Shown one piece after another: positions 19,462 through 29,920 of a stretch of 64,000 nucleotides of DNA; position 1 is the stretch's first letter; every line of letters starts with the position of its first letter. Position numbers and translations under genes: made by a program. Below the pieces are notes generated by a model that had not been told where the DNA came from, made no database searches, and saw only the letters and a program-made list of their open reading frames with translations. The stretch is from Salvia splendens (lineage: Eukaryota; Streptophyta; Magnoliopsida; Lamiales; Lamiaceae): positions 39,662,887-39,726,886 of the forward strand of contig NC_056034.1 in the NCBI RefSeq assembly GCF_004379255.2, in the 5' to 3' direction.

Positions 19462-22400
19462 TGTGACGCCCCGGGTTTTAATCCTCCTAATTGGATTACT
19501 TTGGATTTATTAGCTCGATTAAGTCTCGTCCGGAAGACGTTGAATTTTGTAATCTCCGACGTCGAATTTAATTTTGAATGTTCTTGAGAAAAACAAAGTG
19601 CAATGGAATTTGATGCAAGGATAAAAATAAGAGCTATGCTTTTATTTAAGTTTCACTTTGGAAATACAATTACATGGAAATATGAAGATGCTAATAGTAC
19701 ATGCTTACATGTATGAAAAAGACAATACAAGTCTTGGAATTTGCTAAAGTAATATGGAATATAAGAGCTTCAAGAGGAAGTCTTCTTTCTCTCTATCCCT
19801 CCCTCTCGATTTTCCAGTTCCACCAACACTCCAAATGAGCAGCCTTGTACCTACAAAGTTACACCAAATTGGGGTTAGAAAATAGACTCACATATAAAGG
19901 GGAGAAATGGCACAAGCTCAATTAAGGTAGTATGAGTAATAAACAAGATAGCACAGCCAAGAGGCTGCAGTTAGGCTGTGAAGTCGCCACAAGTTGACCA
20001 CTCTCAACTTACACCAAATGGGATTCAAGACCAACTGCCACCAAGTAAGAGGAGCCAAACACAAGCCAAAAATTGATACAAAGAATTTCCCCTATCAAGA
20101 CTCAATGGAAAGTCAAGGAAAGACTTCCTCCCCTCAAGAATTTCACCATTTTAGTATGAATCAACATACTCACAGAACTCAAAAGAGGCTGAGATTCTAA
20201 CCAAAATGGGGATCACAATACCCCAAATATCTGCCTATAAATACCGTCACCCATCTCCCCACTCCACACTCGTATTCTGTCAATTTCTCAAGGCAAGAGA
20301 GTGCAGCGGAGTAAGGAGTGGCGGTGCGGAACAGCGGCAGTAGGAAGAGCAGACCGAGAGGGTGCACCGAGCAAGGTAATTCCCTCAACACCCTCCCTTG
20401 CATCATATAGACGGATACGATAGCTCAAGAACATAGACTTGCTCAATAGGATTCTTCACAAGCAAACACAGTAGACTTCTCTTATGCAAATATTAAAGCA
20501 CCAAATCCGTCACCCCAAATAAGCTACTGCTCCAGAACTTAAGACATAAAATAACAAGAAGTAAATGGGAAGTGGGGGAGGTGACTTAGCTTAAGGGGGA
20601 GGCTGCCCGACGATGGGCGAATGCCGACACAACAGAGGCGCTGCCCCTTGGCCACCGGGTGGAACGATTCGGCGGCGGCGATGACCGGCGTCGAGCGACG
20701 CGGCAGGCGGCAGCCCTGCTCGTCCGGCGGCCGAGGTCTTCCCGAACTCGATGGAGGGAGGAAACCCGTCGAGGGAGCGGCGGCACCGATGAGGAAGAAG
20801 GAGAAAGGATGGAGGGCGGATCGGGAGAGAGAGCCGGAGGCGCTGCCTCCCTGAGCTCCGACGGTCGTCGGAATGGCGATGTCGCCGGGAGAGGAAGAAG
20901 AAAGGAGCCGCTGCTGTAATTCCCCAGTTTAGGAGTTCAGAAATTGGGGGGATGTCAAATTGAAGAGAAAGAATCCGATTCGGGGATAATCGAGAGCACC
21001 TAAGGCGAGTCTCGCCGAGAGAAGAGAAAAAAAAGGGGGACGCCGCTGGTTTCCTTTGCATTTGCAGAAATTGGAATTTTATGTTGGGAGAGAGCGTGAT
21101 TCACGATGGCAGCAAAGGGAGTAGGATATGGGCTGGTGCCATTTGTTTTGTTTGGGCCCTTAAGTTAATTAAATGGGCTAGCATTGTGGAAAAGGAAATT
21201 GGGCCACTAGATTTTAATGAATTCTGGGCCAAGTGATTTAAAAGGGGAAATGGACTAAGTCCTATTTAATTAGTCAAGGGAAGTGGGCTGCCTCGATTTA
21301 AGAGTTGGGCCGAGGATAAATAATTGGGCCGGAAATTAAATTAGTGGATTTGGGGAAATTAATTTGGTAGAGCGGAATTAATTTAAGGAATTGAGCTTGA
21401 AGCTTAATTAATTCCCGAATAAATTATTGAGTTCCCGAGGATGGAAAATTTTAAGGCGGAGAAGCGAGGGCCGACCGGCGTCGCCCCGCGACGCCTTGGG
21501 CGGCCTTAAGAGATCTTAAGAAGCCTTAAGAAAATTCCGAAAAAAAAGGAATTTAAGGAGGGATCTTAAGAATCCGTATTTTATTGAGAAAATAGAATTT
21601 CTCCAAAGGAAGTAAAGAAAATAATTAAGTGCTGCAGAGCAGTAAAGCCAAGTTAGGATTTAAAGAGAAATCCTATAAGCCGAGACTAAGAGATAGATGC
21701 TATCTTGTAGGATGCATGCATTCTTTTCAGAGAAATAGTTCAAGTGCTAATTAGCGTGTTACGCTATTATTTTCAAGGGAGAAAAAAATATTCAGGGGGC
21801 AAGTGAGGCTCAGCGAAGAATTTAAGTGAAGATAAGCACAAGAGGTGGGCTTTCTTTTAATATCCAGCACTATAGTGTAGATATAAAGCAAATGTTTTGA
21901 AGTATGAAATATCTTTTCTGAAAAATGAAAATGTGATCGTCTCTTTTAAAGTTGTTGTCATGCCAGAAAATATTTATTTTTGAGACCTGTCTGATAGGGC
22001 TATATGCCGAGACTTTTGGCGATGCCAAAAGGTTAGTAACGAATTCGGTTCCCAATAGGACCGCAAATCCTATTCGGAATTAAGTGCACAAGAGCTGTGA
22101 GCCATCCTAGAGAGAGGTTGGCCGGCGAGGGTGTTCGTTGAAGGTGGCCACCTTCACGGCACACTAGTTTCTCAGACATGGCAGAATACAAAAGAACTTA
22201 GACTGCAGTCGGACTTTTAAGATCACAAAAGAATTTAGTATGCTCGGGCCTTTTAAGAAAAACCCACGGGTGATACTGTGGATGGATGACAACTTATATT
22301 GTATGTTTTGTTTTCGGCATGTGTCCACTGAGTACTCCTGTACTCAGCCCTGCATGTATTTATAAACGTGCAGGTTGAATGTCAAGATGGAGTAAAGATT

Positions 22401-22724
22401 GATCGAAGTCGATGCTATTAAATAAGCTTGTGGATTTCTCGACGATTCGTGTCTCCATACACGAAGTCGTTCAGAGGGACCTATTCCGCTGTGTTTTGTT
22501 GAATGAGAATAGTAATGTCTCATCATTGAACTCTGATTCAGTTGACATATCAAACATTCTATTTGGAGATTGTACCAAATACTCGACTGTTATTTTGGTA
22601 ATATCACATTTGTCCTTCGGCAAATTCTTCAGATTTTACCCATTTTCTATCCCCGCGTATTTAATCCCCCATTAGTCGCGAATCACCCATTCTTGTTATC
22701 CTTAATGAGAATTGGGTCGTGACA
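19462..22724 (+). mobile_element. Solo LTR of a long-LTR Gypsy family (3.26 kb)
   Basis: The element starts TGTGACGCCCCGGG, ends GGTCGTGACA and is flanked by a perfect 5-bp duplication ATAGG (19457-19461, 22725-22729). There is no internal gag-pol, primer site or second LTR, so it is a solo LTR left by LTR-LTR recombination. Another member of the family lies inverted at 29921-33106. It shares with the complete Gypsy element at 49634 the ACTCAGCCCTGCA motif near the 3' end and a GC-rich island (here about 20580-21060). Open frames in the GC island on the minus strand look compositional. Confidence 0.93.
22328..22374 (+). repeat. Conserved double stem-loop near the LTR 3' end
   Basis: CTGAGTAC-TCCT-GTACTCAG (22328-22347) is a perfect 8-bp stem. 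It is followed at once by a second stem CCTGCA...TGCAGG (22349-22374). The same arrangement occurs in the inverted solo LTR (30267-30313) and, shorter, in the Gypsy LTRs (51833-51882 and its 3' copy). Confidence 0.75.
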
Positions 22725-22926
22725 ATAGGGCTATATAAGGGTACAAATAATAGGGAATGATATTGCTGCAAAGATATTTTATAATTTAAAAATATTGTTT
22801 AATTAATACTTTATTCTAATAAAATGATATTAATAATTTGATTAAACCCTGTTTTCTTCCCGTGCTGAATTAGGAGAAGTAAGTCAAATATTATATCCTC
22901 ATGTAGAGACCATGATCGACGACTTA

Positions 22927-23738
22927 GAGCATCCACTACGCTGTCCCCCCACCGTCCCTTAAACTACTATTTGAGGGTCCCACTGTACTTTATTCCTACA
23001 TCCCTTAACTAAGGGACGGAACCTGCAACGCTCCGTCCCTTAATCGTCCCTTATTCCGTCCCTTATTCCGTCTCTTAAATTACTATTCATTAAATTTCAT
23101 TTTTTATTTTTTTTTCCAACCCAATTCAATTAAAACAAACACACTTTATTAAAATTAAAACAACATAAAAATTCAAAAAAATATAAAATGGATGGATGTA
23201 TGTCCGGGAGCGTCGTGGAGGTGGCGCGGCTTCCTCCGCCTCTCGGCGTCGATCTTGTTCAAGTGATTGTTCCATTAGTTGACGCATTTGCTCAAAAGGA
23301 TCCATTTGTTTGAGTTGATTTAAGATGAAATTGGAGTGGTTATAGAGAGGATTTGAGAGGAATAGATGTGTGTTTGTGTGTGAAATGAGTATGAAATAGG
23401 ATTATTTATAGAGTAAATAAATCAAAATAAATAAATAAAAAAAAGAAAATAAAAAATTAACGGTAACAATACCGTTTGAAAAAAAAAAATTTAATTAAAA
23501 TTCGATTTTTTTAAAAAAATGAATTATTGCGTCATCCGTGATGACGCCCACTCGCGGGCCAGCGAGTGGGCGTCACGCATGCATCGGGGGCGACACGTGG
23601 CCCGGGCGCGTGTCGGAACGGCGCGTCCCTTGTCTCACGACTACGGGACGGGCTGGGGACGAGCTCGGTACGAGACGAACGTTGCAAAGCGTCCCGGGAC
23701 GGAACGCGAGTCGCGTGTGGGACGCGCAGTGGATGCTC
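22927..23738 (-). mobile_element. Harbinger deletion derivative keeping the start of the transposase gene
   Basis: The ends GAGCATCCACTACGCTGTCC and GTGGATGCTC are flanked by TTA (22924-22926, 23739-23741). The interior matches both ends of the complete element at 41709-43765. On the minus strand from 23305 down to about 23191 it preserves some 38 N-terminal transposase codons beginning MDPFEQMRQ; the rest of the gene is deleted. It must be mobilised in trans. Confidence 0.9.
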
Positions 23739-23741
23739 TTA

Positions 23742-23976
23742 CACCCACTCACCAAAACGTACTTTTAAGTGGGAATAAGTGATTTTGTACTTGTAGGCCT
23801 ATTTTTAACATTGTAAATTTATAATTGTGAAGTATATGTTCATATAGTTTTTCTCAAATTCAAAATTATAATGAAGGTATAAAAGCAATAAATATTAAAT
23901 TTATAGATAAATACTTCCTCCGTTTACCTAGAACTTGAACATTCAATTGACACCAGAGATAATACAAATTTTAATA
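23742..23976. other. AT-rich intergenic DNA
   Basis: Nothing recognised. Confidence 0.4.
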
Positions 23977-24230
23977 CTCCCTCCGTCCCCCAAATTTTGT
24001 CACAGTTTGACTGGGCACGTGTTTTAAGTAATGTAATGGAAAGTGAGTTGAAAAAGTTGGTAGGATGTGGGTCCTACTTTTAAAGTATAAGTTTTATATT
24101 AAAATTGAGTGAAAATAAGTTAATGGAATATGAGATCTACTACCAAAAATGGTAAAAAGTGAAATGTGATAAATTTTGTGGGATGGATAGAAATGGAAAA
24201 ATGTGACAAAATTTCAGAGACGGAGGGGAG
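23977..24230. mobile_element. Stowaway MITE
   Basis: TA-flanked inverted ends CTCCCTCCGTCCCCC and GACGGAGGGGAG. 254 bp, with interior TGACTGGGCACGTGTTTTAA related to the other Stowaway copies here. Confidence 0.88.
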
Positions 24231-24232
24231 TA

Positions 24233-25434
24233 TTTTAAATGAAAGAAATAATTATTTCCATGGGCTTGATACTTGGGCACTTTTACAAGGGCTATTATCT
24301 CATGTAGAATTAGACAGCAATGTCAACGCATCTCGTATACTGCTGGGCCTATCAGTCTTTGTTCGTACCCGTTTGATTTTGCAACTGTTTGTGCAGACAG
24401 ATTTTTGCTGTTTAGATTCCCTAACACTAACACTGAAATACAATCGAACAATATATGTAGTGAAATTAATTGATAGGAGTATAAAACATTCAAAACTCAA
24501 AAGTATGCATCTTAAAAACTAAAATCACTATAAAATAAAAAAAATGGCCTAAAAATTTAATGTCCTTAAATAGAAAACTACTTCCTCGACCTTATGTTGG
24601 CGTGGAGTGCGACAATCATGTCAACGTTTCTCACTGTGAATCTTTTTTAGTGCTATTCCACACTGTTGTCATTCGTCAATCTAAAGGTTAGACGACTTTT
24701 TTAGTCGCAACAACCGTTAATCCAATGGATCATCCATGTCAATCTAGGTTGTAAAACTTAATTGATCTCTTATGCAAGATCTGTCCAATGCCTCTTTTAT
24801 GACTCGATAATCATTACTACAATATAGAAGAATTAGACTATGTGTTTAATAAATCCTAATGTTATGAAATACTTACTAAATGTTTTATATGCACAATTAG
24901 ACTCCTAATTTTTCTTCTCGTATGAGAATTCAGATCGATACAACACATCTACTTCATGTTGAAAGTGTATTTTTTAATATGCTTTTAGTGTAAAAATGGT
25001 TCTATTATGTAGAAAAGTGTGGCTTATTCATAAATAGAAATATTTGTTAAAATGAGATATAGTGTAGAAAGTCGAGGAATATTCTTAAAAAGGAGTACCA
25101 TATTTTAACAAAACAAACAAATACAATACTCGTTAAACATTATTCGTGGACAAAAAAAATTAGTCGTTTGTTTTTAACCTCGTAATAAAATTAAATAAAT
25201 TGTGTTTCCCACGTGAAATAAAATGGAAGCATTTATTTTGTCATTTGCTCTACGTTCGATAAAAGATCTCCGCCATAAAACATAGAAATGAGAGTAGTTA
25301 GTGTGAGTGATGAATAGTTGGCCACGATGTTATGGTAGATTTAAATGTGGTTACTATTAATTTTATACATCGGTGGATTTAGTCATTTAGTTGATCATGC
25401 TATTTATTAATCATTCTTTCGGTAGATTATGTCA
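24233..25434. other. AT-rich intergenic DNA
   Basis: No gene, terminal repeat or target duplication seen. Short open frames here lack any recognisable protein character. Confidence 0.4.
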
Positions 25435-28397
25435 TCTATATTTATACTTATATAAAGGGCGAGTTTTGGGCTACATTTTGAATATTTAAGAATTTTAGGC
25501 ATGATATAAGATGTGGCTAATACATAAAATTTGTGATTGATTATCATAATTTAAAGGCTAAGCTGCCGTTACACTAATGATTATGCATTTGTGTATATAT
25601 GTAGATCTTCTATATAAATATTGATGAGGCCGTTGCCTATCTAAAAATTGATGACATTTATTATTTGCTAGAAATTTATGTTATATTTCAATAGATATAA
25701 TGAAGGATTATAATCCAGTCAAAAGCTATATTCACTCACATTAGTAACGTATATACTCCATTTATATACATTAAAAATAATTGAATTTCAATTGTATAAA
25801 TAATTTCAATCTATCTACACATATATCTATACATATATAAAAGTTGAGTTTTGGGGGCATTTTGGGAATTAAATTAATATTAATGAGTTATGGGCATGAA
25901 TTTGAATATTTATAAATTTTAGTCCAAATTTGCTATAAATCTAAATATTTGGTATCAAATTTCGTAGCTGCACCTATTTAGGCGTTTTACATTAGTAGGA
26001 GTAACGTATATTTATTAAAGAATTTCAATTATTAGAAACAGTTACATAAGCTGAAGCATCAAAAGTTTTAATTGGGCTATGTGAAACGGATGAAGGTTGT
26101 TCATATGCTAAAAATTGAAATAATTTTATATCAAAGTTTGTGGAATGCATTAAATTGTCATCTGTACAGTTAAAACTTACAATATTCTATATATATCGCA
26201 CTACTTTTTGAAAATGATGGAAAAGCAAAGCTCTACACTACACACAAAAGAAATTTATCCAGGCATTGAGATTTCTCACCGAGAAGAGAAGCGAGAGATG
26301 AGAGAGTCACACCGGGCGAAACAGCGGTCTAACTGGGTGACTCCACGCTGTCAAGAAGAAGAAGATGCATCGTTAGCGAAGATCCGACGAGTGATGGGTG
26401 GATGGCCGATAGTGAAGAAGAAAAGGGGTTGAGTACCGTAGGAATTTAGAGAAAGAGGTATGAAGAAGCAGCGGCACAAAAGGAGAAGATAAAAATGTGG
26501 CGGTGAAAGTTAAGGGAAGTAAATTAGGTTTGTATAATATTTATTGGGTTGTATAGTATTTATCTTTTACTATCATTTAACATGGTTGAGTTAAAAACCA
26601 ATATTCAAAGCCCAACCAATATGATTTTTTTAATCTCTATAATATATTCTTAACTTATTGGTGTCGTTTCTTCTTTTAGTTGTTTAATCAACAATGTTAT
26701 GAGACATATATATATATATATATATAATATATATATATATATAAAAGGGTTTTGAAGAAAATAACAAAAATAGTACTCCACTAATAAATTTAGAAAGTTG
26801 AAAGGATTTCTTATCTAATGAACCCTAAACCCTAAGCTAAAAATAGTATCTCATGCATTCTAAATAATGTTCTTTACTATTCAAATAAAAATTAATATAA
26901 AAAGAATAATTTGTTGATAATTTTCATGTTAATTATGTATGAAAACTTAAATTTGTAATATTTAAACAAATGCATAATTATATTACATGATAATTACGGT
27001 GATAAAGATTTGTAAATATTAGAATTTTACTATTTTCATAAAACTCATTATAGCAATAAACAATTGAATTGTAAGAGATTTCTTTGTAGCGTATTTTAAT
27101 TTTATGTAAAAATTTATTTATCGGCAAATATTTAATTAAAAGGTGAGTTTTGGCCAAATTTTGAATATCCATGAGTCCTGGGCAAAGTTTTTAGATATTT
27201 ATAAGTTTTGGGTTTTTATATAATTGAATCATATTTTTGTGTAACTGCCATGCGTAAATTTGGATCAAACATTCTTTAATATTGTTTTATAATTTTTTTG
27301 ACGAAAATTTACCAACAACGTTACATAAATGTTTTTAAAGATGATAATGTGAAGAGGTTGAAATTATAGATAATGTAACGTATAGCATTGACTGTTTTTA
27401 AGGATGATAAATGTGAACCGTTTCAGCCATTAAGAAAATATTGAAATTATCCTTCAATTTCATAAATTTCATGGTCAATTAGCATTTACTTTGAAACGGT
27501 TCTTCACTAATCTATGTGATGGCTATAAATATGTGTAATTGGCTAGCTGATGGCGATTCTTGTGTGAAGCGGCCATATTGGTAGTAGAGAATCCTACTGA
27601 AATTGATTAGGCATATTTTGATATTTAGAAATCGGAAGGGAGGATAGGATGAGTGGTGATGGTGATTTTTTTTTGGCAATTACCATGGAGGCATTGGATT
27701 CTTCTTTAGGGTGAGAATAGATGGTTGATTATTTGGTTCATTTGAGTCGTAGATTATAGTATTACTGTATTGATTCAATCATATTATGCTTTAGTAGGTT
27801 TATAGTTTATGGTATAAAGCTATAAAGGCCGACGCAATGTAAGATACCGAATACAGATCTAAAATCTCCAAAATAGAATAAATGATCAACAAAGTAAAAT
27901 TGAACTGGGAGGGAGGGAGAATTTTATTGATATTTGGCTCATTTGTTGGTCATGATGAGTATATTTTAAAGTTAAGGGTTTAGGCTTTAAGTTTCAAGGT
28001 TTGGGTTTTTAGTGTATAGGGTCACTATATTGCAATGAAATGAAGATCGACTAGGAAGTGTCTAACCAGTGCAATCTTAAATTATTACAACGTAAACTTG
28101 CTCCTGCAGTTATAACTCAACGGTTAATTCATATTTTCACATAATTAAAAAGTGTTTTAATTTTAAGTCTAATATTGAAATGTCAAGACAATTTATTAAA
28201 ATGTCAACACAAATATGTGTTGAAATTTTAATGTAATCGTATTGACATTTTAAAGAAAAGTTAGCATTTAAACGCATGTGGGGTTAATGTGATTGAAAAA
28301 GTATAATCCAAAGTAAGAGGATGTCGAATATTCTTTTGTTTATCATTTCACAAATTTTATTTCGCATAATGAAATAAATATGAAGAAATTAAAATGA

Positions 28398-28425
28398 CCC
28401 GTGCATAGCACGGGCGTGATACTAG
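28398..28425 (+). repeat. Helitron 3' terminal hairpin and CTAG end
   Basis: A 7-bp perfect stem with a 3-nt loop is followed 7 nt later by CTAG, with T next: the classical Helitron 3' terminus. Confidence 0.7.
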
Positions 28426-29325
28426 TAAAATATAAAATGCGAGTTTTGGAGAGTTTTGAATAACTATTTTATACCAGGGATGTAAATGCAATTAAGAAAA
28501 TTATTAAATTTTAATTTCAGTAACCGTCATATGCAACATAGTATTAAATTGTTTACAATTAGGGTTTATTTTATAATAAGTACAATCATTAAAATGCCTT
28601 TCAATTTGAACCAATTTAATTTCGGTAAAATTTTTAGTGTAATTGGTATAAATTAAGCCTTTTTACATGATTGAAAATTATTTATTGATTAATGAACCTT
28701 TTTGGAGTAATTGGTATGAATTGAACCGTTTTCCATGATTGAAAATTAATTATTGATTAATGGACATCTAATTATTGCAGTTATTATATTGAAAGGCCAA
28801 CTCAATTATGACACACTTATTATTAATTTAATTTACGATAAATGTCATTTAGCTCGCTAAAAGTCATCAAAAATATCATATAGTACAAAAATCTTCTATA
28901 AATACCGATTCCAATAATCAAAAATTGTATTCCCTCTTTTATGTGTGTTATATTCTATATTAAGTTTCATATAATTCTTTGTTGTTTATGTATTTTTATC
29001 CTATTCAATCTATATATTATTACAAAGGAAGACAAACAACTATCATTAATAAAATATAAAATTATGGTTGTTGTTTTGTGATATAGAAAAAAAATTGGTC
29101 ATTGGAACTTTGAATAATTTTATAAATAATGCAGATTCAATACCATTATCTTAAATATGTATATGCACTTGGTTGATTTCTAAATTTGTTAAATTTAATG
29201 TTTTGGGGTTGTACATTTAAATTATTTTACATATTTGTGATTTTTAATTCTTAGATAATATAGTTGTATTGGATTTAAAAATAATTAAATTTAAATATAA
29301 ATTTATTTTATGAAATTAAATCAAT

Positions 29326-29352
29326 TCGTGCATCGCACGAGTGTGATACTAG
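29326..29352 (+). repeat. Second Helitron 3' terminal hairpin and CTAG end
   Basis: A 6-bp stem with a 3-nt loop, then GTGTGATACTAG followed by T. It is closely related to the end at 28425, so the same family. Confidence 0.65.
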
Positions 29353-29353
29353 T

Positions 29354-29920
29354 TATATTAACGTTAGACAAGTAGTACATTCCCTTTTGTCAATTCGACA
29401 TCGCGTAGCAGTAAAATGTGTATATTTTAATTTAAAATAAAATTAATGTCACATAAAATTTCTACAATGTCTAACTAAATACCAATTCCATATCGTTACT
29501 TGACCATTAATTCTTGAAATACCAATTCTAGTTGACCATTACAATTTATAATAATATATAGGGTTAATTAATTAACGCCATTAGAAGAAGAAGAAAATTG
29601 TACAACCATAAAGAATAGCATTTAATATCCAATTTTATAATAATATATTTACTGACATTCCGCAAAACTAATTAATATCCAATTTTATAATGATAGGATC
29701 ATAGGATGAATTGATGCCATTATAAGAAAAAAAAATGTTCTATGAAGAATAGCATTTATTAGATTTAACTGATATTCCACCAAACTAATTAATCGTATCG
29801 ACCATTGTTTGGAAATTAGTTAGGCCATCAGTCCTGGACGTGAAACTCATTATGCTAATTTAATTGTGTAGTTGTCACAAAACAAAATTAACTACTTTAG
29901 TGGCTTTCCATGTGATTGGT
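29354..29920. other. AT-rich intergenic DNA
   Basis: A short imperfect duplication of ATATCCAATTTTATAAT occurs at about 29615 and 29665. Nothing else recognised. Confidence 0.4.

Larger units (their letters stand above)
25435..29352 (+). mobile_element. Cluster of non-autonomous Helitron-like elements, probably nested
   Basis: Two Helitron-type 3' ends occur. The first is CCCGTGC-ATA-GCACGGG followed by ...CTAG|T ending at 28425. The second is TCGTGC-ATC-GCACGA followed by ...CTAG|T ending at 29352. Candidate 5' ends start TC and run into an A/T tract then GAGTTTTGG, at 25435 and 25826, with similar but less clean starts near 27121 and 28426. The best single element is 25826-28425, flanked by A and T as expected. 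No Rep-helicase gene is present. A (TA)n run lies at about 26707-26745. Confidence 0.6.

Noticed and set aside
20591..21061. 156-codon minus-strand open frame
   Set aside because: Same situation in the other solo LTR; high GC suppresses stop codons. No support as a protein.
24166..24522. 118-codon open frame
   Set aside because: Begins inside a Stowaway MITE and runs into AT-rich DNA; no family character.
26819..26836. Telomere-like CCCTAAACCCTAA
   Set aside because: Only about two units; far too short for an interstitial telomere array.
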